This document shows, piece after piece, positions 51,082 through 59,719 of a DNA stretch of 64,000 bases; position 1 is the first letter of the stretch; each line of letters starts with the position of its first letter. A program made the position numbers and the translations under genes. The notes under the pieces are model-generated. The model made no database searches and was not told the DNA's origin. It saw only the letters and a program-made list of their open reading frames with translations. The DNA is from Pseudomonadales bacterium (GTDB taxonomy: Bacteria > Pseudomonadota > Gammaproteobacteria > Pseudomonadales > Halieaceae): contig JACKNU010000001.1 of assembly GCA_024234675.1 (NCBI GenBank), positions 744,001 to 808,000 of the forward strand, in the 5' to 3' direction.

Positions 51082-52356
51082 ATGAAACCGGAAACAATTG
51101 CCCTGCACGCCGGCTACGCCGGCGACCCGACTACCCACGCCGCCACCACGCCGATCTACCAGACCACCTCCTACACTTTCGACAACACCCAGCACGGCGC
51201 CGATTTGTTCAACCTGGCGGTACCGGGCAATATCTACAGCCGTATCATGAATCCCACCAATGCGGTCCTGGAGCAGCGCCTGGCTGAACTGGAAGGCGGC
51301 GTCGGCGCCCTGGCCCTGGCCTCTGGCATGGCGGCAATACGTTACGCCATCGAAGCCATCGCCGAGGTGGGCAGCAATATCGTCAGTACCTCGCAGCTGT
51401 ACGGCGGCACCTACAACCTGTTTGCCCACACCTTCCCGCGCCAGGGCATAGAGGTGCGCTTCGCCCAGGCCGACGACTTCGACAGGGTTGCCGACCTGAT
51501 AGATGAAAACACCAAGGCCCTGTTCTGCGAGTCCATCGGCAACCCGGCGGGCAATATCGTCGACATCCGCAAGTGGGCTGACATCGCCCACGCCGCAGGC
51601 GTGCCCCTGATTGTCGACAATACCGTGGCCACGCCGGTGCTGTGCCGGGTCTTCGATCACGGCGCCGATATCGCCGTGCACTCCCTCACCAAGTACATTG
51701 GCGGCCACGGCACCACCATCGGTGGCGCGATCGTCGATTCCGGCAATTTCGACTGGGCGGCACACGCCGACCGCTTCCCCATCATGAACACCCCGGATCC
51801 CTCCTACCACGGCGTGGTGTACACGGAGGCCATGGGCCCGGCCGCCTACATCGGCCGCTGCCGGGTGGTACCACTGCGCAACACCGGCGCCGCCCTGTCC
51901 GCCCACAGTGCCTTCCTGATCATGCAGGGGCTGGAAACCCTGAGCCTGCGCATGGAGCGGCACTGCAAGAATGCCAAGAAGGTAGCCAAATACCTGAGCA
52001 AACACCCCCAGGTGCGCTGGGTCAACTACGCCGCCCTCAAGGACAGTCCCTACCGGGCCAACTGCAAGGCAATCTGCAAGGGCAAGGCGGCGGGTATTCT
52101 GAGCTTCGGCATCGAAGGCGGTTTCGAGGCGGGCGGGCGTTTCATCGACGCCCTGCAACTGATCCTGCGGCTGGTCAACATCGGCGACGCCAAGTCGCTG
52201 GCCTGCCACCCTGCCAGCACCACCCACCGCCAGCTCAACGAGGAGGAACTGGCCTCGGCAGGCGTCAGCTCAGACATGGTGCGGCTGTCGATAGGCATCG
52301 AACATATCGACGACATCATCGCCGATATCGAGCAGGCATTGGTGGCGGCGCAATAA
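51082..52356 (+). CDS. metY: O-acetylhomoserine sulfhydrylase-type PLP enzyme
   Basis: A 424-residue Cys/Met-metabolism PLP enzyme. The PLP lysine is Lys204 in HSLTKYIGG, the cofactor-binding segment is GSNIVSTSQLYGGTYN, and the C-terminus keeps RLSIGIEHIDDIIADIEQAL. Length and the phrase YSRIMNPTNAVLEQRLAELEGG fit the MetY group, which makes homocysteine from O-acetylhomoserine and sulfide. It lies 76 bases after btuF; co-expression with B12 uptake would link supply of homocysteine and of the B12 cofactor of MetH, but this is inference. Confidence 0.9.
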   Translation: MKPETIALHAGYAGDPTTHAATTPIYQTTSYTFDNTQHGADLFNLAVPGNIYSRIMNPTNAVLEQRLAELEGGVGALALASGMAAIRYAIEAIAEVGSNIVSTSQLYGGTYNLFAHTFPRQGIEVRFAQADDFDRVADLIDENTKALFCESIGNPAGNIVDIRKWADIAHAAGVPLIVDNTVATPVLCRVFDHGADIAVHSLTKYIGGHGTTIGGAIVDSGNFDWAAHADRFPIMNTPDPSYHGVVYTEAMGPAAYIGRCRVVPLRNTGAALSAHSAFLIMQGLETLSLRMERHCKNAKKVAKYLSKHPQVRWVNYAALKDSPYRANCKAICKGKAAGILSFGIEGGFEAGGRFIDALQLILRLVNIGDAKSLACHPASTTHRQLNEEELASAGVSSDMVRLSIGIEHIDDIIADIEQALVAAQ

Positions 52357-52370
52357 CGCCATAAGCAAAG

Positions 52371-52392
52371 GGCGCAATGAATTGCGCCCTAC
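52371..52392 (-). repeat. REP-like hairpin after metY
   Basis: Arms GGCGCAAT and ATTGCGCC (eight bases) flank a two-base centre and end in CTAC, that is GTAG next to the hairpin on the minus strand. It is the same architecture as the repeats at 13.7 kb and lies between the convergent metY and TonB-receptor stops, where it may also help end transcription. Confidence 0.7.
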
Positions 52393-52406
52393 AGGGACGG
52401 GTTCGC

Positions 52407-54995
52407 TCAGAACGCCGCTGACAAACGCGCGTACCAGAAGGCCCCGTTGAAGCCGAAGGGCGAGGTGACCGCGTAGACGTCACCCAGGAACTGCAGGGTC
52501 GGGTCGCCCTCCTTGTCGGGATACTCGTCGAAGATATTCTGGCCACCCACCGTGACCGTGTAGTGATCCAGCAGGGTGTAGCTGATCTCCAGGTCAACCA
52601 GCACGGCGTCGTTGTAGTGGTAGGTGTTGGCCTTCGAATCCGTGCCATCCCCGAACAGGCCCGGCGTAGTCTGCCAGTTACCGTAGTAATTGAACCGCAG
52701 CAGGGTGCTCAGGTCATACACGTCGTAGGTAAAACTCAGCACCGAGTTATCCTCCGGCACCTGGTTTTCCAGGTCATAGACACGACTTTCGTCGATGGCG
52801 TTGGTCTTGACGTTGGAAATTTCCTGCTTGTTGTGGTTGTAGCGCAAATCGGAGGTGAGGGTACCGGGGCCGATATCGAGCCAGGTGGTGACTGCAAGGT
52901 CGACACCGGTGACCTGGGTATCAAAGCCATTGGTAAAGTAATTGGCGTTGGAGCCCAGCAACAGCTCGGCATCGGGATAGCCCAAGGCGTTCAGCTCGTC
53001 TACGTCCTGCTGGTTGATGGTATTGGACGACAGCGCCATGCGGTCATCGATGCTGATGTTGTAATAGTCCAAGGTGATGCTGACCCTGTCACCCGGGGTC
53101 CAGACCAGGCCCGCGGTATAGCTGGTGGAGGTCTCGTTCTCCAGGTCGGTCGCCCCCAGCACCTGGGCCACCGGGTTGTCCACCGGGTAGGTACCGCTGG
53201 GAATCAGGTTGCCGGAACTGTCGGCTGTGGTGGTCACGTTGAGGGTGTTGACCTGGCCCGGGGTGGGGGCGCGGAAGCCGGTGTTGGCGGTGGCCCGAAT
53301 CGCGAAGTTATCGGTGAAATCGTAGCGGCCGGATATCTTCCAGTCCAGGGTCTCGCCGTACTCCTCGAAGTTCTCATAGCGCACGGCCATGGCGCCATTG
53401 ATTTTCTCGGTAATCTCGGTTTCCAGGTCGAAGTAGATCGCATAGCTGTCGCTGTCCCAGCTGCCGGAGGATTCCGGGAAAAAGCCCTGGAAGCCATCGG
53501 ACCCCACGCCGAACTGGGCATAGGTGGGTCCCACCTCGATCGATGCCTGGTCGCCGCTCTGGATCTTGTAGGTCTCGCGCCGCCATTCCACACCGAAACC
53601 CAGGTTGGCGGGATTGTTGTCAAAGGTCTTGACGAAATCCAGGTTGACCCCGGTCTCCTCCTGGGTCAGGGTGCCCGGATTGAAATCGATGGGGCTGAGA
53701 ATGCCCAGGCTGGGGTTGATGCTGTTCTTGAGGTTGTAATCCACCTCGTTTTCACCGTAGCGCACCTTGGCACTCCAGTTCAGGTCACTGCCTACCAGTT
53801 CACCCCGCGCCCCGAAGACCGCGAAGACGTCGGTAATGTCGGCGCCGAATATCGGGCTGTAACCGCCGGGAAACTGCGTATAAATGGGGTTGAGCAATAC
53901 AAAGCCGCTGGGGCTGCTGGCGCTGGGGGTAATATAATTGCTGGGATCCAGGCCCTGCGCGATGATGGAATTGACCAGGCTCTGGTCGGCGGGATCGGGC
54001 AGGCCGTCGCCATTACTGTCCGTCATCAGCGTGGAGCGAGGCGGGAAGGCGATGTTGTCCTCTGCGGTGGGCAGCACGGGGCCCCGATAGAAAAAGCCGC
54101 CCTTGGTCTCGTTGTAGTAGTAACTGCCGTTACCGAACAGCTCCACGTTGTCAGTCAGGTTATAGCCGGTATTGAACACCCCGGTATAGGAGTCCAGCTC
54201 CGGGTCGCCCCAGCGCTGGCCCAGGCCATCGTAGGGCACCAGGCTCTTGCCGACGATATCCGCAATGCCGGCGGCGTCCGGGCGCGCCTGGCCGCGGCTG
54301 GTGGTGTCGGTGCTGGCGTACTCACCGGTGAGGTTCAGGAAGCCGTTGCCGCCGAGGCTCAAACCGCCGTTGGCGCTGACCACTGTGCGCTGGCCGTCAC
54401 CATCCTTGTCGTACTCACCGTACTGGCCGCTGATGGTGAAGCCCTCGTCCGCATCCTTGAGGATGACGTTCACCACGCCGGCGATGGCATCCGAGCCGTA
54501 CTGGGCCGAGGCGCCGTCACGCAGTACTTCCACCCGCTTGATGGCGGCGGAGGGGAAGGTGGCGAAATCCACACCCTGGGATCCCTGGTTGACTGTGCCC
54601 AGGGGTGCCAACTGCAGGTTGACCAGGGCGGAGCGGTGGCGACGGGTGCCGTCCACCAGCACCAGGGTGTGGTCAGGCGACAGGTTGCGCAGGGTAACCG
54701 GGCGCACGAAGGCGGTGCCGTCCGCGATCGGGAAGCGCTGGGTGTTCAGCGACGGGGCGATCTGGGTCAGGGACTCGGTCAGGCTGAAGGAGGCCTGCCG
54801 GCTGAGGGACTCGCTGCTGATGACATCGATAGGCGACAGCGTCTCCGTGGGCGACAGACCCTCTTTGCGGGTACCGGTGACCACGACCTCCTCAAGGCCG
54901 GCTGATGACTGTTGGGCCACGGCCAGGGGCACGGCAAACGCGGGCACCAGGGCGGCTATGGAGGTAGCGAGCAGAGTTTTCCTGAAGTGTTGCAT
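52407..54995 (-). CDS. TonB-dependent receptor, substrate unknown
   Basis: An 862-residue outer-membrane receptor: signal peptide (about residues 1-27), TonB-box region LEEVVVTGTR, plug (about 45-170; VRPVTLRNLSPDHTLVLVDGTRRHRSALVN) and a long barrel ending YARLSAAF. Such 800-900 residue receptors of marine bacteria serve iron complexes, sugars or other large nutrients. No neighbour gives away the substrate. It is the only gene between metY and the terminator at 55.1 kb. Confidence 0.88.
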   Translation of the reverse strand: MQHFRKTLLATSIAALVPAFAVPLAVAQQSSAGLEEVVVTGTRKEGLSPTETLSPIDVISSESLSRQASFSLTESLTQIAPSLNTQRFPIADGTAFVRPVTLRNLSPDHTLVLVDGTRRHRSALVNLQLAPLGTVNQGSQGVDFATFPSAAIKRVEVLRDGASAQYGSDAIAGVVNVILKDADEGFTISGQYGEYDKDGDGQRTVVSANGGLSLGGNGFLNLTGEYASTDTTSRGQARPDAAGIADIVGKSLVPYDGLGQRWGDPELDSYTGVFNTGYNLTDNVELFGNGSYYYNETKGGFFYRGPVLPTAEDNIAFPPRSTLMTDSNGDGLPDPADQSLVNSIIAQGLDPSNYITPSASSPSGFVLLNPIYTQFPGGYSPIFGADITDVFAVFGARGELVGSDLNWSAKVRYGENEVDYNLKNSINPSLGILSPIDFNPGTLTQEETGVNLDFVKTFDNNPANLGFGVEWRRETYKIQSGDQASIEVGPTYAQFGVGSDGFQGFFPESSGSWDSDSYAIYFDLETEITEKINGAMAVRYENFEEYGETLDWKISGRYDFTDNFAIRATANTGFRAPTPGQVNTLNVTTTADSSGNLIPSGTYPVDNPVAQVLGATDLENETSTSYTAGLVWTPGDRVSITLDYYNISIDDRMALSSNTINQQDVDELNALGYPDAELLLGSNANYFTNGFDTQVTGVDLAVTTWLDIGPGTLTSDLRYNHNKQEISNVKTNAIDESRVYDLENQVPEDNSVLSFTYDVYDLSTLLRFNYYGNWQTTPGLFGDGTDSKANTYHYNDAVLVDLEISYTLLDHYTVTVGGQNIFDEYPDKEGDPTLQFLGDVYAVTSPFGFNGAFWYARLSAAF

Positions 54996-55105
54996 GGGGT
55001 CACACCTTCTTTTAGTTATTGGTAGTGACGAAAGTCTATCCCCTAAGCTAGAAACTTTGTTGTCCGCAAAGTGTTATTAATACACAAAATCTACCGCCAG
55101 CGGGC

Positions 55106-55137
55106 AACAAAAACCCTGAAGTTGCAGGGTTTTTGTT
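55106..55137. terminator. Bidirectional-looking intrinsic terminator
   Basis: A 13-base perfect stem (55106-55118 with 55125-55137, arm AACAAAAACCCTG) with a six-base loop and T-rich arms on both strands. It lies 20 bases past the HxlR stop on the minus strand and ahead of the TonB receptor, whose promoter must lie between 54996 and 55105. Confidence 0.8.
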
Positions 55138-55157
55138 AACGATTGCCGGTAGCGGGT

Positions 55158-55682
55158 TTACATACTGCGCCGCAACAGTGGCGGGATATCCGGGTGGGCT
55201 TCGCCCTCCTCCCCCGAGGCTGCCACCAGCTTGTGCAGGGCCGGGCCGAGTCGCGGTTTCACCTCCTCCGGTCGCAGTGGTTCCCCGCACTCACTGCAGG
55301 TCAGCGTGGCGCGGGTCTTGTGGCCGCACTTCTGGTGGACGTATTCCAGCGGTGCGCCCTCCCCCTTGTCCATCCACTCATCGCCCCAGCGGGCCAGGCT
55401 CATAAGCACCGGGTACAGGCCCAGCCCCTTGCGGGTGAGGCGGTACTCGTAGCGCAGGGGGTGGTCATGGTAGGGCACCTTTACCAGTACACCCTGCTCC
55501 ACCAGCTTGCCCAGGCGCTCCGACAGGCGATGCCGGGTGATGCCCAGGTTGGCCTGGAACTGGTCGAAACGACGGGTGCCCAGGAACGCGTCGCGAATGA
55601 TCAGCATGGTCCAGCGCTCTCCCACGATGGAGAGCGCCCGGGCCACCGAGCAAACCTGTTTATCGATATCGTCCCAGCGCAT
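55158..55682 (-). CDS. HxlR family regulator with Cys-rich tail
   Basis: A 174-residue regulator. The winged helix (about residues 8-100) starts CSVARALSIVGERWTMLIIRDAF, the typical HxlR opening with its redox-sensitive Cys, and includes LSERLGKLVEQGVL. The C-terminal tail has CGHKTRATLTCSECG, which offers Cys, His, Cys, Cys in zinc-ribbon spacing. The ATG at 55682 follows AGGAG; a longer frame upstream crosses direct repeats and is rejected. Its target is unknown. Confidence 0.85.
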   Translation of the reverse strand: MRWDDIDKQVCSVARALSIVGERWTMLIIRDAFLGTRRFDQFQANLGITRHRLSERLGKLVEQGVLVKVPYHDHPLRYEYRLTRKGLGLYPVLMSLARWGDEWMDKGEGAPLEYVHQKCGHKTRATLTCSECGEPLRPEEVKPRLGPALHKLVAASGEEGEAHPDIPPLLRRSM

Positions 55683-55779
55683 AAGTACTCCTGCAGTGAT
55701 AGCCCTGATATGGGCAAAGCCAGGCGAAAATGTATCACATACATTCCCATTTGGAACTGATTGGCGTTGCTGAGGATCT

Positions 55780-55893
55780 CCATGCCTCTCGCGACATACC
55801 CCGAACGCGGACCGGTACCTCCTGTACATCGTCGCTACCGGCATCCATGCCTCTCGCGACATACCCCGAGCGCGGACCGGCACCTCCTGTACA
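55780..55893. repeat. Direct repeat, two copies of about 49 bases
   Basis: The segment CATGCCTCTCGCGACATACC...CTCCTGTACAT occurs at 55781 and again at 55846, a 65-base period with only two differences. GGCATCCATGCCTC in and around it also occurs in the loop of the inverted repeat at 59.6 kb, so both belong to one repeat family. It lies in the gap between the HxlR start and the isocitrate lyase terminator. Confidence 0.75.
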
Positions 55894-55894
55894 T

Positions 55895-55923
55895 AAAAAA
55901 GGGCGGGGATTAACCCGCCCTTT
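55895..55923 (-). terminator. Intrinsic terminator after isocitrate lyase
   Basis: A ten-base stem (55898-55907 with 55914-55923, AAAGGGCGGG) with a six-base loop is followed on the minus strand by T residues (55895-55900 are A on the plus strand). It lies 40 bases past the isocitrate lyase stop. Confidence 0.85.
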
Positions 55924-55962
55924 CCGACAGGGTAGCGTCGCTACCCCGGCCTCTGTCCGAAC

Positions 55963-57558
55963 TCAGCCAAACTGGTTCATGGTGTTGTCCTTGCCGCCGG
56001 CCTTGAGGGCGGCCTCACCGGCAAAGTACTCCTTGTGATCATCGCCCAGGTCGGAGCCGGCCATGTTCTGGTGCTTGACACAGGCGATGCCCTTGCGGAT
56101 CTCCTGGCGCTGTACACCCTTGACGTAGCCCAGCATGCCTTCCTCACCGAAGTAGTCCTTGGCCAGGATGTCGGTGGACAGGGCCGCGGTGTGATAAGTG
56201 GGCAGCGTGATCAGGTGGTGGAAGATTCCCGCCTCGCGGGACGCGTCTGCCTGGAAAGTCCGAATCCAGCTGTCGGCTTCCAGCGCCAGGTGGCTCTCGT
56301 CGTACTCGATGCTCATCAGGTTGTCGCGATCGTAGGCGGAGACATCCTTGCCCTCTTCTTTCCAGGCATCGAATACCTGCTGGCGGAAATTCAGGGTCCA
56401 GTTGAAGGACGGTGAATTGTTGTAAACCAGCTTGGCATTGGGGATCACCTCACGGATGCGCTTGACCATGCCGCCAATCTGGCCGATATGGGGTTTCTCG
56501 GTCTCGATCCACAATAGGTCAGCGCCATTCTGCAGGCTGGTGATGCTGTCCAGTACGCAGCGGTCTTCCCCAGTGCCCTTGCGGAACTGGTACAGGTTGG
56601 AGGGCAGGCGCTTGGGGCGCACCAGCTTGCCGCTCTGGTTGATCAGCACGTCGCCGTGCTTCAGTTGCTCCAGCGGCAGCTCTTCGCAATCCAAAAAGCT
56701 GTTGTACTGGTCGCCCAGGTCGCCCGGCTCGTGGGTCACGGCGATCTGCTTGGTGAGACCGGCGCCCAGGGAATCGGTGCGGGCAACGATGACGCCCTCG
56801 TCAACACCCAGTTCCAGGAAGGCGTAGCGCACGGCGCGGATCTTGGCCAGGAAATCCTCGTGGGGAACCGTCACCTTACCATCCTGGTGACCGCACTGCT
56901 TCTCGTCGGAGACCTGGTTCTCGATCTGGATGGCGCAGGCGCCCGCCTCGATCATTTTCTTGGCCAGCAGGTAAGTGGCTTCAGCGTTGCCGAATCCGGC
57001 GTCGATGTCGGCGATGATGGGCACCACGTGGGTCTGGAAGTTGTCGAGCTTGTTCTGTATCGCCTTGGCGGCCACCTGGTCACCGGCTTCCCGGGCGGCG
57101 TCCAGCTCGCGGAACAGGCCACCCATCTCCCGGGCGTCGGCCTGGCGCAGGAAGGTGTACAGTTCTTCGATCAGGGCGGGCACGGAGGTTTTCTCATGCA
57201 TGGACTGGTCGGGCAGCGGGCCGAACTCGGAACGCAGCGCGGCAATCATCCAGCCGGACAGGTACAGGTAGCGCTTGTCAGTGGTGTCGAAATGCTTCTT
57301 GATGGAAATCAGCTTCTGCTGGCCGATAAAGCCGTGCCAACACCCCAGGGACTGGGTGTACTGGCTGCTGTCGGCATCGTAGTCAGCCATGTCCTTGCGC
57401 ATGATAGCCGCGGTATAGCGAGCGATATCCAGGCCGGTCTTGAACCGGTTCTGCATCTTCATGCGCGCGGCGTACTCGGGATTGATATCGTCCCAGGTGC
57501 CACCCTGTTGGGCGCGCAGCGTGGCGATAGCGTCTATGTCTTGCTGGAAGTCTGACAT
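55963..57558 (-). CDS. aceA: Isocitrate lyase
   Basis: A 531-residue enzyme of the longer type known from Pseudomonas aeruginosa (also 531 residues), not the short E. coli form. The active-site loop reads KQCGHQDGKV (about residue 215), and the second substrate motif NNSPSFNWTL is present. It cleaves isocitrate to glyoxylate and succinate, the key step for growth on acetate or fatty acids. It therefore fits the acetate-uptake and acyl-CoA genes elsewhere in the window. Upstream (57559-57762) is an AT-rich stretch that probably holds the promoter. Confidence 0.95.
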   Translation of the reverse strand: MSDFQQDIDAIATLRAQQGGTWDDINPEYAARMKMQNRFKTGLDIARYTAAIMRKDMADYDADSSQYTQSLGCWHGFIGQQKLISIKKHFDTTDKRYLYLSGWMIAALRSEFGPLPDQSMHEKTSVPALIEELYTFLRQADAREMGGLFRELDAAREAGDQVAAKAIQNKLDNFQTHVVPIIADIDAGFGNAEATYLLAKKMIEAGACAIQIENQVSDEKQCGHQDGKVTVPHEDFLAKIRAVRYAFLELGVDEGVIVARTDSLGAGLTKQIAVTHEPGDLGDQYNSFLDCEELPLEQLKHGDVLINQSGKLVRPKRLPSNLYQFRKGTGEDRCVLDSITSLQNGADLLWIETEKPHIGQIGGMVKRIREVIPNAKLVYNNSPSFNWTLNFRQQVFDAWKEEGKDVSAYDRDNLMSIEYDESHLALEADSWIRTFQADASREAGIFHHLITLPTYHTAALSTDILAKDYFGEEGMLGYVKGVQRQEIRKGIACVKHQNMAGSDLGDDHKEYFAGEAALKAGGKDNTMNQFG

Positions 57559-57762
57559 GGTAGAACCTCATTGAGCTCAGTGGTGAAATGACAACGACGA
57601 CCGGCGATGCACCTGGCGGTGCTCCCGTCCCATCAGCTGGCGCCAATATTAGTTACCGGGGAGACATAAATAAAATAAATGGTAAATATTTTTATTATTC
57701 ATACCGGAAATTCCGAGGCGCGCCCGCCACCGGTCCCGGAGCGCCTGGATGGGCGAGCGGAA

Positions 57763-58983
57763 CTAGCGCAGCCTGATATCCACTTCGACCCCGTAGTGAT
57801 CCGAGGGGTCGGTCATGATCGGCGAGTCTTCCGGCTGTAACTCGGAGGGCGGAACCAGCGCCTCTATGGATACCGGGTCGTCGTAGACCCGCTCGGCGAC
57901 GATGGCGTCCGGATCCTTGATATTCTTGACAAAGACGTGGTCCAGCACCCAACTGCCGGTGCCCCCCGCCGGTTGCAGGATCAGGTTTTGGGCCTCGCAA
58001 AAGGTGCAGGGCAGTTGCTCGCCCGCGGGATCGACGAAACCGTCGGCCAACCACAGTTCACAGTTGCCGGCGAAGTCGGCTTGCACGCCGTTGCCCGGGT
58101 TGGCGATGCTGCAATTGAAATCCCCGGCGAAAAATATGGGGTTGTCGCCCGCCTTCCGGTTGGCGAAGGCGATCATCTGCTCCTGCATGTAACGGTTCTC
58201 CCCCTCCCAGGAACCGTGTTTGCCCGACTCCGGATAGGGAATCGTGCCCTCCAGGTTTGCCGTGGGGTGGGTGCAGCCGACCACGTGCTTCTGCTTGTTG
58301 AGCTCGATCTCGGCGTACAGGGCCCCGCGGTGGTTGCTGCTGGAATCGTCTATGAAATCCTGGAACTCGCGCGCCTGCAGTTCGTAGCGGGAGGCGAGTA
58401 TCAGGCCCAACGCGCCGTCGTAGGAGAACAACCCGGCCGGCTGGGTGACCGTGTCGACCATGATCTCCACGGTGATATCGGGAATGCCGACGGTGCCAAT
58501 AACGCCGTCAAAACACGCGGGAGGAAGCGCCGCCAGCGGCGCGGCGCAACTGCTGGACGCGCAGCCCACCAGGGCGTTGCCAGACAGGCCGGCACACTGG
58601 GTATCGCCGCAGGCGGCGAACTCGGCGATCTCCTCGTCGGTGCAGGCAGCAGCCTCGGTGAACACCTGCTCTGGCGGCACACTGTAGATATAGGGATAGT
58701 TTTCCTCCAGCGCCCGCTCGATGGTGTCCACGTACTCCTCAAGCCAGACCTCCTGCAGGCACATCACATCGCTGTCCGACTCGGCCATCAATTCGGCGTT
58801 CACCGCCAGCCGTTCGGCCGTGTAGGGGACGAAGTTGAGCGCAAACCCCATGTTGTAGGTAGTAACCGTCAGTGACTGGGTTTTATTGTTGTCGTTGTTG
58901 TCATTGTCCGAGCAGGCGGCCAGGCCCAGGGTCGTGGCGAGCAGTAGCAGTGTCTTGGACAACTGGCGGGTGAGGTTTGGCAT
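57763..58983 (-). CDS. Endonuclease/exonuclease/phosphatase-fold lipoprotein
   Basis: A 406-residue protein with a lipobox (GLAACSDND, Cys near residue 24) and an EEP-fold body: VTTYNMGF, MCLQEVW (catalytic Glu), VGCTHP, FFAGDFNCSI (Asp and Asn), WVLDHVFV and DPSDHYGVEVDI at the end. All main catalytic motifs remain. A cysteine-rich insert (about residues 110-170, with eight cysteines) is unusual and probably disulfide-linked. It could be an extracellular nuclease, a sphingomyelinase-like phosphodiesterase or a phosphatase. Confidence 0.83.
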   Translation of the reverse strand: MPNLTRQLSKTLLLLATTLGLAACSDNDNNDNNKTQSLTVTTYNMGFALNFVPYTAERLAVNAELMAESDSDVMCLQEVWLEEYVDTIERALEENYPYIYSVPPEQVFTEAAACTDEEIAEFAACGDTQCAGLSGNALVGCASSSCAAPLAALPPACFDGVIGTVGIPDITVEIMVDTVTQPAGLFSYDGALGLILASRYELQAREFQDFIDDSSSNHRGALYAEIELNKQKHVVGCTHPTANLEGTIPYPESGKHGSWEGENRYMQEQMIAFANRKAGDNPIFFAGDFNCSIANPGNGVQADFAGNCELWLADGFVDPAGEQLPCTFCEAQNLILQPAGGTGSWVLDHVFVKNIKDPDAIVAERVYDDPVSIEALVPPSELQPEDSPIMTDPSDHYGVEVDIRLR

Positions 58984-59110
58984 TGTGGCACCTTATTATT
59001 ACAGTCCGGAGCGCGTTGTTTCCCCGGCAGCGGTTATCTGCAGCAGCATAGCACAGGGCCGGCGTACCCTCGACCTGGCGCCGCCCTGCCGCGGGGCCGA
59101 CAGTCCGCGC

Positions 59111-59500
59111 TCAACCAGGAGCCGGCAGGCTGGCGGCCATGTTGGCGGCGATGGAGGCGGCCACCCGCCGCGCCCGCTCGGTGCGCTCGCCGGCGAAGCC
59201 GGCATCCAGGGTGGCATTGAACAGCGCCAGCCAGTGCTGGAAATCCGCGCCGCGCAATGGCTGTTTGCCGTGCAGTTGCCGGTGGATATTCATGGTGTGG
59301 CGCTGGTAGCCCTGTTCCCCGAGCAACAGTTTGCACCAGTAATCCTTGATATGCGGCAGGTGCACCGCCAGGTCGATGGCGGCGACGTCCAGGAAGATCG
59401 GCGCGAGTTGCTCGTCCTCCAGCATCCGGGCGTAGAACCGGTCGACGAAAGCCTCGATATGCTCTCTTGAATCCAGGTCGGGTCGATTGTCTGCAATCAT
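59111..59500 (-). CDS. Group III truncated haemoglobin
   Basis: A 129-residue globin-like protein with the group III pattern: IEAFVDRFYARMLEDEQLAPIFLD, then HLPHIKDYWCKLLLG with the Trp-containing FG region, and the proximal His in MNIHRQLHGKQPL (about residue 72). Group III truncated globins bind oxygen, NO or peroxide, and their role is debated. It stands alone between repeats and the endonuclease-like gene. Confidence 0.9.
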   Translation of the reverse strand: MIADNRPDLDSREHIEAFVDRFYARMLEDEQLAPIFLDVAAIDLAVHLPHIKDYWCKLLLGEQGYQRHTMNIHRQLHGKQPLRGADFQHWLALFNATLDAGFAGERTERARRVAASIAANMAASLPAPG

Positions 59501-59566
59501 GAGAGCAATTAAAACATCGATACAGTTGAATTGGCGATTGGCAAGTGGATGCGCCAGGACCTGCGC

Positions 59567-59668
59567 CGGAGCCGGTACAGCCTGTCAGGACTCGCCGTGA
59601 ATACATCCCTGTAGGCTCGTGCTCGGCATCCATGCCTCACACGGTCCTGACAGGCTGTACCGGCTCCG
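59567..59668. repeat. Perfect 25-base inverted repeat with 52-base loop
   Basis: CGGAGCCGGTACAGCCTGTC... at 59567-59591 is repeated exactly as its complement at 59644-59668. The loop (59592-59643) contains GGCATCCATGCCTC, shared with the direct repeats at 55.8 kb. It lies downstream of der on the minus strand and may act as terminator or mRNA stabiliser. The 219-base gap 59501-59719 holds no gene. Confidence 0.85.
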
Positions 59669-59719
59669 ACGCCTGGCAACCTGTTCCAATTCTGCACCTC
59701 TCACAGACAAGGCAACAAG

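Noticed and set aside
52563..54905. A 780-codon open frame opposite the large TonB receptor
   Set aside because: It is rich in glycine and valine with no motif, typical of antisense frames in high-GC DNA.
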